A stretch of 64,000 nucleotides of DNA from Phascolarctos cinereus (GCF_002099425.1 NW_018344001.1:4267001-4331000); one strand, 5' to 3'. Shown: positions 41,846-51,640, counted from the stretch's first letter. Translations and numbers: made by a program. Notes: a model not told the origin generated them from the letters alone.

Positions 41846-41932
41846 CGCATGGATATTCTTTTCAACCAAAGATAAATCCCAGAAATATTTCCATTAACAG
41901 AGGTAATCAAAAATTTATTTAGCTTTTTGTTA

Positions 41933-42186
41933 TTGTTTGGTTGTTTTTCAGTCACGTCTGACTCTTCATGACCTCATTTTGGGGTTTTCTTGGCAAAGGT
42001 GCTCAAGTAGCTTGCCATTTCCTTCTCCAACTCATTTTACAGATGAGGAAACTGAAGCAAACAGAGTTAAGTGACTTGCCCAGGGTCACACAGCTGGTAA
42101 AAGTCTGAGGCTGGATTTGAACTCATGAAAATGAGTCTTCCTGACTTCAGGCCTGGTCCTCTATTCACTGTACCACCTAGTGGACC
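41933..42186 (-). mobile_element. Long tRNA-headed SINE (type A), antisense
   Basis: TTGTTTGGTTGTTTTTCAGT, CACGTCTGACTCTTCATGAC, GATGAGGAAACTGAAGCAAA, GGTCACACAGCTGGTAAAAG, head CTGTACCACCTAGTGGACCC. The tail side is TTGTT-rich as in other copies. Confidence 0.93.
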
Positions 42187-42189
42187 CTA

Positions 42190-42420
42190 TAAGGTGTAAA
42201 AAGATGGGAAAGGTAGGAGGGGTTCAGATACTGAAAGGTATTAAAAGCCAAATAGAGAATTTTATTGTGGAGGCAATAGGCAGCCATTGCACTTGATTGA
42301 ATGGGGGGGGGTGACCTGGTCAGAAGTGCTTTAGGAAGATCAGTTGGCAGCTGAGTGGAGGAGGGTCCCTAAAGAGGCTTGAGGCAGAGAGACCGCCTAT
42401 GATCAAGCTCCCTCATGGAA
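42190..42420. repeat. Mammalian-wide mid-length repeat, class not determined
   Basis: AAAGCCAAATAGAGAATTTT, GGAGGCAATAGGCAGCCATT, GGGTGACCTGGTCAGAAGTG, GCTTTAGGAAGATCAGTTGG. Shares its core with 12,330-12,540. Confidence 0.55.
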
Positions 42421-42439
42421 TCACTTTCTTCATTCATGA

Positions 42440-42690
42440 TAAAATGTAAACACTATCTGTCACCTGAAGCCTCTTCCAATGCCCTTAGCTTCTAATAGCC
42501 TCTCTCTCAATCTGTTTTTATTTAACTAATTTGCATTTTTCTTTATATTCACCCTGTATATACCTCCATATGACCTTGTTGTCTCCCCCTCTGCCTTAGA
42601 ACGTAGGTTCCTTGGGTGGAGGGATATTTCATTCTTCGTGCTCAGATCCCCAGTGCCTAGCATAGCACCTGGCATACAGCTGCTGCTTCA
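42440..42690 (+). mobile_element. L2 LINE 3' region
   Basis: GAAGCCTCTTCCAATGCCCT, CCCTGTATATACCTCCATAT, TAGGTTCCTTGGGTGGAGGG, CCAGTGCCTAGCATAGCACC, TGGCATACAGCTGC. Confidence 0.85.
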
Positions 42691-42694
42691 CGGT

Positions 42695-43390
42695 TGCTTG
42701 GTGCATGTAGCAGGTTCCCCAGTTCTCCCACGTATAAGGCATGGGACAGGCACAGAAAGTGCAGAAGACACAGAGAAGCCCCTCCACATGCAGAAAGGTG
42801 AAGCCCCAAGGCACCCAGGGGGTGACTCGCAGAAGGTGAAGACATTCTGGGAGCTGCTGAACAAATGGTCCCGGCTCAATGCAGGCCTGCACTGTCTAAA
42901 TCACTTACAGACATCTCAAGGCGGGCAAGCCCCAGGGCCTCCCTCCTTCTGCTGCAGGGCAGTCCTCTGCTGAGGATTCTCCTCCTCCACACGTGGCTAG
43001 TCAGGAATCCTCTGCCTCCAGGCGGCTTGGGACTGACTTTTCAAATCAGGAACTCTTAATCTCTTGGTCATCCTAGAACTTGGAAACTCCAGCTTTCAGG
43101 ATGAACCCAGAAGGTTATCCACGAGGCGTGGAAATATCTGTTCCCAAACCCTCTAGTCTCTTGTCTGTGCTCTTGAATGAACCTCATCGGGCACCTGGGA
43201 AAGCATGCCAGGTCACCATTCTCTGCTCCTTGTTACATATTGATCTAGGAAGCTGAGGTAGAGAATATGAAGAAAAAGATAAAGGCCTCCTGAGTCGTTG
43301 TTATAGAGGGCATTTCATCTTGCAAGAGTCCAACCTCCCTGACTTTCAGCTGCCAATCATCCTCAAGGCTATTCAAGACACTGGGGAGCA
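42695..43390. other. Apparently unique stretch
   Basis: Several overlapping short frames on both strands (42,629-43,059). None has a recognisable domain or exon-like boundaries. Confidence 0.4.
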
Positions 43391-43399
43391 ATCAGAAAA

Positions 43400-43512
43400 G
43401 AGTTCCATTAGATTGTGAACTCCCCCAGGGCCTGGAGCTGTGTCCTCAGCATTTAACATGGTGCCTGGCACAGAGTAGGATCTTAATAAATGTTCATGGA
43501 CTGACTACTGGG
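43400..43512 (+). mobile_element. L2 LINE 3' end
   Basis: TTAGATTGTGAACTCCCCCA, CATGGTGCCTGGCACAGAGT, AGGATCTTAATAAATGTTCA. Confidence 0.9.
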
Positions 43513-43689
43513 GACTGCTTAATTGAGATCTTCCCAAAAGGTGCTAGGGCCATGGCTACTTTGATGATAAATGCTCTTTCCATGCCCTATAATCTCATGC
43601 AGTTGACAAAGGTAACATCAAATTGATGCAGGGGGGTCCCTGATCAATGCCCTTACATCTAGGTTCCACAGAAAAAGAGGAATCCTAGG

Positions 43690-43830
43690 ATTTGAAGCAA
43701 GATTAGAGATCACAGAGTCCAATCTCCTCATTTGATAAGTGAACAAGCTATGGGCCAGAGAGGGAGAGCAACTCACCCAAAGTCACAGATAGTAAGGGTC
43801 AAACCCTGTATTCCAACCAGCTGCACTCAC
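43690..43830 (-). mobile_element. MIR-type SINE, antisense
   Basis: GGATTTGAAGCAAGATTAGA, GATCACAGAGTCCAATCTCC, GCAACTCACCCAAAGTCACA, GTCAAACCCTGTATTCCAAC. Confidence 0.75.
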
Positions 43831-43964
43831 TTCAAACCCAGTCACAAGCCAGGCAAGCCAGGGTGCAGGGCCTCCCTGTGCCACCTCTGGGGGGCAGGCA
43901 TCCAGTCTCTGCCATTGGCTTAAGCCCCAGCCCACTGTGTGTCCCAACTTTGGGAGTCCCCAGA

Positions 43965-44400
43965 ACCTTATTTCCACTTAACCACTTAACAGTCAGATTC
44001 ACTTTTACAAAGGAACGTTTACTTCAAAGGTAGACCGAGAAAAAACATATAAGTGTCCCTGCCCGATAGCCGGGAATGTAATCCGGCCCTTAGACCATCT
44101 CCTTCTTTGTGCAGGGAGGAGAGAAGGTTCACAGCTTAATTCATTTTCTCTAGAAAACGGTTCCAAGTCCAAAGCTTCTGGCTCCTTAGGGCTTCGAAAC
44201 TAGGCTCATCAGTGATCTGGTCCCGCTTGGAGTCATGGCCCCAGCATCACCTTGGTTCCAGCTCCCCGGTCCACTGGCTGCACCTTGAACTGAAAGTGAC
44301 AAATTCAACAGATCAAACCCCCAAACTTGGTTCCCAGGACCTAAGAGGGAGGGGGGGAAGGGAACTCTTCTCCCACACCCAACTCAGTGCAAGGTATGCT
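43965..44400 (+). repeat. Unclassified dispersed repeat (copy 2)
   Basis: CAAAGGAACGTTTACTTCAA, GGTTCCAAGTCCAAAGCTTC, CACCTTGAACTGAAAGTGAC, CAACAGATCAAACCCCCAAA, GAACTCTTCTCCCACACCCA. Aligns with 30,725-31,190 through its length. The class remains open. Confidence 0.6.
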
Positions 44401-44749
44401 GTCCACGCTTTAGGTGAATAGACCTTCATTCCCCATACCTACCAGAAAGAGAGAGCAAGACTGCATCCATCCCGCAGTTCACAAGACGCAGCCTGTTCCA
44501 GCCACGCTGTCTCTGGACAGAAGGTGCTGTCCCTTACGTCGTTATGTATCAGCCAGAAGCAGGTCCCTTCCTTCTCCCCACATGGATGCCTCCATCTTGG
44601 GTGATCTGAATATACATAAAGCCTAGTTACACATACATGGGGTGGGGGTGGGGTGAGGAGGAGACCTGTAATTTCTTGAGGACCTGTAGTATGAGGATCT
44701 CCCTTTGAGCAAAATCCCTCTACCAAAACAAGTCAGGACCTAGCCTGCA

Positions 44750-44907
44750 ACCCATGTCTCAGATTGTTTCCTGGGTCATTCATTGAGAGGGAAAGTGATT
44801 TACTTAGGCTCCCACAACCTATAAGTAGTAGGAGTCAGAGGTGGGAACTGAATGCAGGTCTTCCTGACCCCAATGCAGTTTCTCTAACTACTCTGACATG
44901 CTGCCTA
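44750..44907 (-). mobile_element. MIR-type SINE, antisense
   Basis: GGGTCATTCATTGAGAGGGA, GTGATTTACTTAGGCTCCCA, GGGAACTGAATGCAGGTCTT, CCTGACCCCAATGCAG. Confidence 0.7.
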
Positions 44908-44996
44908 CATACAGAGTAAATATCAAGTTGTTTGTTTGTGAGGGGAAGCACAAACAGCTGGGAGAATCAGGAAAGGTCTTTGGTAGGAAGTGATAC

Positions 44997-45237
44997 GGGC
45001 AGCTAGGGGTGCAGTAGATAGAGCACCTGGCTTGGAGTCAGGAAGACCTGAGTTCAGATTTAGTCTCAGACACTTACTAGTTGTGTGACCCTGGGCAAGT
45101 CACTTGACCTTTTTTGCCTCAGTTTCCTCATCTGTAAAATGAGCTGGAGATGGCAATGGCAAACCACTTCAGCATCTCTGCCAAGAAAACCCCAAATGAG
45201 GTCACAGAGAGTCAGACAAGACTGAACAACAACAACA
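44997..45237 (+). mobile_element. Long tRNA-headed SINE (type A), complete
   Basis: The clearest plus-strand type A copy: GGGCAGCTAGGGGTGCAGTA head, CTGAGTTCAGATTTAGTCTC, CAGTTTCCTCATCTGTAAAA, CACTTCAGCATCTCTGCCAA, GAGAGTCAGACAAGACTGAA, and tail ACAACAACAACA. Only the tRNA-like promoter boxes would drive it. No gene. Confidence 0.95.
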
Positions 45238-45299
45238 GTGGAGGTAATACAGGAGCTATGGTGTCAAGGAGAGGGAAGGGGAGGGAAGAGGAGAGGAAG

Positions 45300-45845
45300 A
45301 CTTTTTAAAGGGATTAATTTGTTTTTATCTTAGAGATTCTTCCATGACACTAATTAATCCCTCCCTCAACTTGGGAGCTGAGAGAAGCCTTCTAAAATAG
45401 AAGCAATCCTGCATCCCTAAGTGGGATTTAACTAATGTATAATAATTACTCTTATCATAACAGCATGTCTTCACCACATTAAAAAAAAAAGCCTCTGCCA
45501 CAGCGCTGCCTGCCTTGTCTAAGTGGTGTTATTAGAAGAGAGAAGAGAGTGCGGTTTTTTCCATCCATTCAAACAGCAGCTGTTATTTGGTGGCATTCTG
45601 TGGGGACAATGCTGCTCCCCTTTCAGGAGGCTGCAGATGGAGCTGCAGAATGAGAGCATTCACAGAGATTCTGCTGTGGTAAGCCCCCAGATTTAAAGGC
45701 TGCCCACTTCCCTTTAAAATTCCCAAGGCCTCTTGGTCTATGAAAACTTCCTTAAAAGGAAATCCTGTTTAGGACTAAACTGGACCCCAAGGAAGAGAAG
45801 AAAAGAGATAACTCCCTCCCTTTCTTTGCAGAGAGGAGACTACGG
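45300..45845. other. Repeat-free block, possible conserved non-coding element
   Basis: About 550 bp with no SINE, LINE or simple repeat apart from one A run. It holds homeodomain-like ATTA clusters (GACACTAATTAATCCCTCCC), a CAGCAGCTGTTATTTGG E-box palindrome, and TTTAAAGG-type motifs, in a window otherwise dense with repeats. No open frame of note. Function is inference only. Confidence 0.35.
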
Positions 45846-45854
45846 GTGGGGAAA

Positions 45855-46080
45855 AAATCAATCAATTAATATTCATTAAGCAACTACTATGTGCCAGGCA
45901 CTGTGCTAAATTCTGGGGATACAAAAAAGAGGCAAGAGATAGTCCCTGCCCTCAAGAAGCTCACAGTCTAGTAGGGGAGACAGCGTGCAGACAAACATAA
46001 GCAAACAAGTTATAATACAAGCTAAATGGGAAATAATTTAACAGAGGGAAGGTACTAGAATTAAAAAGGGTTGGGGAAGT
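45855..46080 (-). mobile_element. L2 LINE 3' region, antisense
   Basis: TTCATTAAGCAACTACTATG, TGCCAGGCACTGTGCTAAAT, GAGATAGTCCCTGCCCTCAA, GAAGCTCACAGTCTAGTAGG, ACAGAGGGAAGGTACTAGAA. Well preserved and continuing past the terminal repeat into upstream L2 sequence. Confidence 0.92.
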
Positions 46081-46420
46081 CCTTGGCAACAGCCTGGATA
46101 TGGAGAGTGAGAAAGAATGAGAAATCCAGGCTGCCCCCTGGGTTGTGAGCCAGGGGATGGAGCTGCCCTCCACAGTAATAGGCAGGACCGGGAGGGGGAG
46201 GGAGAGCTGGGGGAGGAGGAAAGATCAAGACTCGTGTTTTGGACACGTCAAGTGTAAGACGTCTACTGGACCTCCAGTCGGAGGCGTCTGAATGACCGCT
46301 GGAGATGTGAGATTGGAGGTCAGCAGAGAGGTTGGGGAAGGAACCGGAGACTTGAGCATCCCCAGTACAGAAATGGTCGTTAATGCGTGGGAACTGATGA
46401 GCTCCCAAGAGAAACAGGAC
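46081..46420. repeat. Mammalian mid-length repeat, class not determined
   Basis: GGAGCTGCCCTCCACAGTAA, CGTGTTTTGGACACGTCAAG, GACGTCTACTGGACCTCCAG, GAGCATCCCCAGTACAGAAA. Resembles a widely dispersed sequence I know but cannot name. Confidence 0.5.
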
Positions 46421-46699
46421 CGAGGGAGGGGAAGAGGCAGGACAGCGTCCTGTAAAGCATTTGCTTCAGCTGATAACCTGATTACTTCTGCTGAGCTGCT
46501 TCAAGTCTTGGCCTGTGTCTTTGTCTCCATCTCACCTCACTCTTACTTACAGGGGGTAGGTCTCGGGGTAGAAGACTAGAGAGGAAGAAATAAAGGAAGT
46601 AAGTAGTTAAGCGGGTACTAGGTACCGTGCTGTTCTAAGTACTTTACAAATATTATCTCATTTGACTTATTATATATTTTGGAATGAAGGCAGTTGAGT

Positions 46700-46965
46700 A
46701 GAAGGATCAGGAAAGGCTACCTGGAGAAAGTAGTGCTTACACTACATCTTAAAGGAAGTGAGAGTCTATTAGGTAAAGGAGAGGAAAGGATGCAATCCAG
46801 GAATGGAGGATAGCAAGTTCCAAGGCACAGAAATGGGAAAATGGGGTACTGTATGAGGGTCGGAGAGGCAGCCCGATGGCCTGGACCTGTGGTGTGTGAA
46901 CACTCTGCAGAGTCTGGACATATCAAGGAATCCATTTAATCCAATGTATATTAACATCTACCACG
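46700..46965 (-). mobile_element. L2 LINE fragment, antisense
   Basis: GGAAAGGCTACCTGGAGAAA, GATGCAATCCAGGAATGGAG, then ATTAACATCTACCACGTGC, followed by an AAAG-rich run. Confidence 0.55.
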
Positions 46966-47002
46966 TGCAAAAAAAGAAAAGAAAAGAAAAAAGAAATGAA
47001 GG

Positions 47003-47210
47003 CAATTGATACACCTTGGAGTCAAGAAGAGCTGGGTTCAAATCCTGCGTCTCATACATACTCGACCCTGGGGAAGGGACTTAACATCTTAGTGCCCTCA
47101 GACAACTCTGTAGGACCAGAAATTGCCCAATAGCTGATAATCTGCATGGATAGGTGCGTTTCTTCAACAAGAATTTCCCACACCAACAAAATCGTGTGTC
47201 TGGACCAAAA
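47003..47210 (+). mobile_element. tRNA-headed SINE, type E
   Basis: CTTGGAGTCAAGAAGAGCTG, GGTTCAAATCCTGCGTCTCA, TAATCTGCATGGATAGGTGC, AAGAATTTCCCACACCAACA, AAATCGTGTGTCTGGACC. An older relative of 21,910. Confidence 0.75.
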
Positions 47211-47214
47211 AACA

Positions 47215-48235
47215 AACTAGAAGAGCAACAACAGTGATGTAAAACCAAAGACGATCAATTTTTAAAAGCCATTTTTTGCAAAAGGAGATTCTTTGGCAGA
47301 GGAGTCAACCACCTCTTCCTCCTCCCTTGGAGAAATCTCCTCCAGATTAAAGTCTAGGGATTCACCGGAATTCTGTGCATGGAAATGCAAACAGAATGGA
47401 AGAACTGCTCCACTTGGACAAAAGCTCAGAACCTCAGGAATCTGGCTGGAGACTGCTCCAGTCATGAGTCATGGAAGGCTACCTCTGTGTTTGGGTCAGA
47501 TTCTCTTTCTTCTGCTGCTTCTGCTGCTTCTAGGGAGTAATGCTCCCTTCCTGATTCCTAGTTCTCCCCTCTGCAGGCTTCTCCAAGAATTCTCAGATGC
47601 TTCTGCACCAGTGGTTTTATCTGTCCTATATTTTACTCAGAATGAGTGAATGAATGAACACGTAAGGAGAGAGTTGGACCCACCCCATCCCCATTTTAGC
47701 TCAGATTGTTCTCAATCAACCAAAACACCTTAGACTAAGTGTGAAAAGTCTTTGAAAGCCATTGGCTATTTGGAGCAAATGTGGTTTTCGATCTCACCCC
47801 TCTGGGCTCTCCTTCCTCTCCACCTCACCCCCTTCTTTAATTGGAGCTGAAACTTCCAGCTTCAAAGGGTCTGTAGGATGTCGGACTGAGCATCTTCCCA
47901 TAGGTGTCCTAAATACTGTACCCAGATCCACTAGCATTAGTGTCGGCAACATGAGGAGCCAGGGACAGTCTGGACTCATACATGTTCTCTTAGCTGGAGA
48001 CCACTTGTACATGTGGGAGAGTGTGTCACAAACTTTGGGGTGGGAGAATGGTGATAGCCAGTTTTTATTGTGCCATCTTGGTAAATACTCTTTTCAAAAA
48101 ACCACTAAAGTCTCAACTGGTGATCGCGGAGGGAGGGGGCAGAGAAGGGGGCAAAAGAAGTTCAACCAACCCGTTCCTCTTTTGGAAGGGCTCTAATACT
48201 TAATACATTTTTCTTAACATCCAGCCCAAATGTCC
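47215..48235. other. Repeat-poor stretch
   Basis: Short TTC/CTG-rich run at 47,500-47,535. Frames of 118 codons (47,293-47,649) and 144 codons (47,762-48,196) are open but show no known domain. No splice-site pair or start context supports an exon. Confidence 0.35.
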
Positions 48236-48290
48236 CTCATTTTTTACTTCTACTCTTTGGTTCTAGCTCTATATTCTGGAACCAAACAGA

Positions 48291-48695
48291 AGAAGTTTCC
48301 TCCCCCTTCTGTATAACAGCCCTTCAAATACTTGAAAACAGCTCCCCATTTCCCACTAGTCTTCTCTTCTCCAGGACCAGCATCCCCAGTTTCCTCAACC
48401 TGCCCTCAGGAGGCACAAACTCGAGGTCCCTCAGCATCCTGGCTGCTCTCTTTGGGATGCTCTGGAGCTTGAGCTATGTCATTCTAATGTGACATTGTTC
48501 ACCGAGAGCTAACCACAGCACCCTGAGGTGGCCCATCAGGGCAGAGCAGAGAAGAGCTGCCACCTCAGGATGCCCAGAAGCTATGCCTCTGCTCACAGAG
48601 CAGTGATCATAGCCCACCCGTGTTGGCCTGTCCTATCCATGCACTTCCATAAGTGCTCTGCAATGTGCTGGAGATCTTCCTCTCTTTTTCTGGCA
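48291..48695. repeat. Inverted repeat, left arm
   Basis: About 405 bp that reappears inverted at 50,378-50,779 with roughly ten differences. This arm is continuous with CR1/L3 sequence on both sides, so it is likely the source copy. It also carries a 40-bp segment (48,561-48,600) repeated at 48,693-48,738. Confidence 0.93.
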
Positions 48696-48929
48696 CCTCA
48701 GGATGCCCAGAAGCCTCAGGATGCCTCTGCTCACAGAGCCCAATTACATTCAGTTTTTGACAGCCAAATCACCCTGTGGGCTCCTATTAATTTGCAGTCC
48801 GCTAAATCCCAGGGATCTTTTCCAAACAAACTTTTGTCTAGCCATGTCAACCAACCTTGTCTTTGGGAACTTTGAGCCTTAAGTATAAGTCTTTAAATTT
48901 ATGCCTACACGTCTTACCTTAACACAGGA

Positions 48930-49085
48930 GTTTTTAACCTATACCCTGTATCCTTTTTCTTTTTTTATTAATCTACCGACAACTATTTTAGTACGATTTG
49001 TTTTATTTACAGACCTATGTGTTTTATCATATGCATTTGCAAACAGGATTCTGAGGAGTCCAAGAGGCTTTGTCAGACTAACACA
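48930..49085. mobile_element. Old DNA-transposon-like fragment inside CR1/L3
   Basis: ACAGGAGTTTTTAACCTATA start and GAGTCCAAGAGGCTTTGTCA end resemble the ends of an old mammalian hAT element (consensus like GGGTTCTTAACCTGGGGTCC). Interior degraded. Confidence 0.4.
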
Positions 49086-49089
49086 CAAC

Positions 49090-49350
49090 ACAGTAATAGT
49101 AGTATTTATATGGCACCTTAAAATTTATGAAAGGCTTCACAAACACCTCATTTGATCCACACAGCATCCTTGGGGGGTACACTATCCCCATCATTCCTCT
49201 TAGTATTCTCTTCATAAAGGAGGAAATAGACTAAAAGAGGTTGAGTGGCTTGCCCAGATCACACAGCTAGTAAGTGTCTCGGCCAGAAACTAACATCAGC
49301 CTTCCCGATTTCAAGTCAAACTCTCTATTTCACCACCTAACTGTCCACAG
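49090..49350 (-). mobile_element. CORE-SINE (type C), antisense, inside CR1/L3
   Basis: TTATATGGCACCTTAAAATT, CTCATTTGATCCACACAGCA, GAGTGGCTTGCCCAGATCAC, CACAGCTAGTAAGTGTCTCG, CACCACCTAACTGTCC. Confidence 0.85.
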
Positions 49351-49417
49351 TAAAGGTTAAGAACTCTAAGGCTCTCTCCTATTTCAGTCTTTTTGGATAC
49401 TGACCCAGTCATCCAAT

Positions 49418-49533
49418 CAGTTCATCAATAAGTATTTATTAAGCACCTACTATGTGCCAGGCACTGTGCTAAGTGGTGGGAATACAAAGTACAGCAAAAG
49501 CCAGGCCCTGCTCTCAAGGGGCTCACAGTCTAA
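49418..49533 (-). mobile_element. L2 LINE 3' end, antisense, inside CR1/L3
   Basis: TTTATTAAGCACCTACTATG, TGCCAGGCACTGTGCTAAGT, GCCCTGCTCTCAAGGGGCTC, ACAGTCTAACG. CR1/L3 resumes on the far side. Confidence 0.88.
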
Positions 49534-50240
49534 CGTTCTAGCTGTGTCTTCCAGCTTTGTGGCACCTGCAGACCTCATGAGTGTTCCTCATTGCTTTTGT
49601 CCAAGTCATTGATCAAAATGTCAAACAGTACAGTCCAAGCACCAATCCGTAGGGAATTCCACTGGAGAGTACGACAGAACCACCACCAACTCCTCTCAGA
49701 ACTGGGCCCGTCAACACTTCTGAATAGTATTATGGTGTAGTAGACATCTATCCATCTTGTCTGTCAGGATAGCATGAGAGACCTAGTCAAACACATTGTT
49801 TAAACCTAGGCAGACTCTATCCACAGCATGCTCTTCACCTGCCAGTTGAGTAACTATGCCCCAAAAGGGAAACAAGGTTAGCTTGCCATAATTTGTTCTC
49901 GACGAAGCACTCTCTAACCACCAGCCCCATTTTATGAGTTATTATTATTATTGGGCTGGCTGAAACATGTGCTGGGGGTGTGTAATTACAAGATTGTGAT
50001 TTATTTGTCTGGCCAAGCCACTGAGGCTATAAATAAAGTAAAGTTCCTATAAGGACTTCCTGTAAAATGGTTCAATTCCCCCTAAAAAAAGATTGAGTGT
50101 GCTGCTTTCCTGGAACAGTTGCTGAAACCATCCAAATACCAGCTCCAGAGAGGCTGTTTGGCCGGACCTAGAAGCCAACTGAGCTTCTTTGAAGAAGGAT
50201 TTTAAGGAGGAACCAGAGAAAAGAATCTGTATATGATTTT

Positions 50241-50332
50241 GGCAAACCACTCCAGTATCTTTGCCAAGAAAACCCCAAAATGGGGTCATGGTGAGTCAGA
50301 CACGACTGAAACAACTGAACAACAACAACAAA
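50241..50332 (+). mobile_element. Type A SINE, 3' third only
   Basis: GGCAAACCACTCCAGTATCT, TTGCCAAGAAAACCCCAAAA, GAGTCAGACACGACTGAAAC, AACTGAACAACAACAACAAA. The tRNA head and CORE are missing. Confidence 0.93.
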
Positions 50333-50377
50333 AATAGGATTTTTAGGCCTAAGTGCTCCAGAGGCATCCTCCCAAGG

Positions 50378-50779
50378 TCAGGAAAAAGAGAGAAGATCTC
50401 TAGCACATTGCAGAGACTTATGAAGTACATGGATAGGACAGGCCAACACGGGTGGGCTATGATCACTGCTCTGTGAGCAGAGGCATAGCTTCTGGGCATC
50501 CTGAGGTGGCAGCTCTTCTCTGCTCTGCCCTGGATGGGCCACCTCAGGGTGCTGTGGTTAGCTCTCGGTGAACAATGTCACATTAGAATGACATGGCTCA
50601 AGCTCCAGAGCATCCTAAAGAGAGCAGCCAGGATGGTGAGGGACCTCGAGTTTGTGCCTCCTGAGGGCAGGTTGAGGAAACTGGGGATGCTGGTCCTGGA
50701 GAAGAGAAGACTAGTGGGAAATGGGGAGCTGTTTTCAAGTATTTGAAGGGCTGTTATACAGAAGGGGGAGGAAACTTCT
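50378..50779. repeat. Inverted repeat, right arm
   Basis: Reverse complement of 48,291-48,695. It ends abruptly at AACTTCT (50,779), and neither flank (TTTTTAGGCCTAAGTGCTCC left, CTGCATAGATAACAGATCCT right) continues the CR1/L3 consensus, unlike the left arm. The 70-codon frame at 50,534-50,746 (EGRLRKLGMLVLEKRRLVG) is CR1/L3 ORF2 coding sequence carried along. Confidence 0.93.
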
Positions 50780-50880
50780 ACCTGCATAGATAACAGATCC
50801 TTGGGATTATCTCAGGTCAAAGACTCTTCCTCTTTTCATTCTGGTGGGCAAACAAAAATATCAACCCAAACAAGTAGTTT

Positions 50881-51102
50881 GGAGTCGGCTGATACTGACT
50901 CATTACAGCTGATTTTTATATTTTCAGTGTGGGCCATTTACACCTCAGAAATCATCAAACTATAAATCAGGGTTTGATTTATTGTTTTGTTGAAGTGATG
51001 GAGAAACTGTTAAAAATACAGATTAAACTAACAAGTATACCAGTGGCACACTTTTCTTTTTTCCAGAAGGCCTATTGTTAAACATTTACCAGCACACCAC
51101 TG
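50881..51102 (+). mobile_element. hAT-like non-autonomous DNA transposon, copy 3
   Basis: ACAGCTGATTTTTATATTTT, CAGTGTGGGCCATTTACACC, TTTATTGTTTTGTTGAAGTG, GTTAAACATTTACCAGCACA, end CCACTG. Begins 100 bp after the right arm of the inverted repeat. Confidence 0.75.
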
Positions 51103-51158
51103 CATAAGATTTGGCTTCAGCCCCAGATAGGGAGGGCCTTGTGGGAGATGCTGGGGAG

Positions 51159-51431
51159 AACTATAATAGCTAATAACAGTTAATGTTTGTATAGTGCTTA
51201 CTATGTGCCAGGCACTGTGCTAAGCTCTATAACCATTATCTCATTTGATTCTCAAAACAACCCTGGGAGGTAGATGCTCTTATTACCCCCATTTTAAATA
51301 TGAGAAAACAGGTACGTAGTCAAGTGACTTGCTTAGGGTCACATAGCTAAGTAAGTGTCTGGGTCTGAGTTTGAACTCGGGTCTCCCTGACCGCAGGCCC
51401 AGCACTCTACCTACTGTCCTACCTACTTGCC
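51159..51431 (-). mobile_element. CORE-SINE (type C), antisense
   Basis: GTGCTTACTATGTGCCAGGC, CTCATTTGATTCTCAAAACA, ACCCTGGGAGGTAGATGCTC, GGGTCACATAGCTAAGTAAG, GTTTGAACTCGGGTCTCCCT, CTGTCCTACCTACTTGCC. Confidence 0.9.
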
Positions 51432-51489
51432 TCTATATACAATGAATAAAATAGAGGACCTCTGTCCTGTCCTAGGCATGCACACAAAT

Positions 51490-51640
51490 ATCAGGGCAGT
51501 ATAAAGGGATTGCCAAATGAGTGATACAGAGATTGATAAAAAATGTTTGAAAAACACAGGGCTAAGTACAGATTCCTGGGGCCCTCGGCTGGAGACTCCC
51601 ATCCAAGTTGACACAGAACCATTAAAAAGTAGCCTCCACT
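51490..51640 (-). mobile_element. CR1/L3 LINE reverse-transcriptase fragment, antisense
   Basis: Minus-strand translation reads SRGPQESVLSPVFFKHFLSI, a degraded form of the RT stretch SSGVPQGSVLGPVLFNIFIN common to CR1-clade LINEs. Confidence 0.8.

Larger units (their letters stand above)
48240..49920 (-). mobile_element. CR1/L3 LINE copy, antisense, with nested insertions
   Basis: Plus-strand order runs from the ORF2 C terminus to the RT: TCTGGAACCAAACAGAAGAA, CAGCCCTTCAAATACTTGAA, TTCTCTTCTCCAGGACCAGC, GGATGCTCTGGAGCTTGAGC, TTTTGTCTAGCCATG, TTTTTGGATACTGACCCAGT, CAAGTCATTGATCAAAATGT (antisense of the RT motif around NIFINDL), CATCTTGTCTGTCAGGATAG (antisense of ILxDKM). A MIR/CORE-SINE (49,090-49,350) and an L2 tip (49,418-49,533) are inserted. 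No open ORF2. It contains the left arm of the inverted repeat. Confidence 0.82.

Noticed and set aside
44997-45100. Possible tRNA gene (A-box- and B-box-like sites)
   Set aside because: The boxes belong to the tRNA-derived head of a SINE. No cloverleaf with a proper acceptor stem follows. The same applies to all other SINE heads.
47762-48196. 144-codon plus-strand frame in a repeat-poor stretch
   Set aside because: No recognisable domain, no strong start context, and an opposing frame covers part of it. Conservation data would be needed to revive it.
48561-48738. CRISPR-like or tandem array
   Set aside because: Only two copies of a 40-bp unit, in a vertebrate genome, with no spacer regularity.
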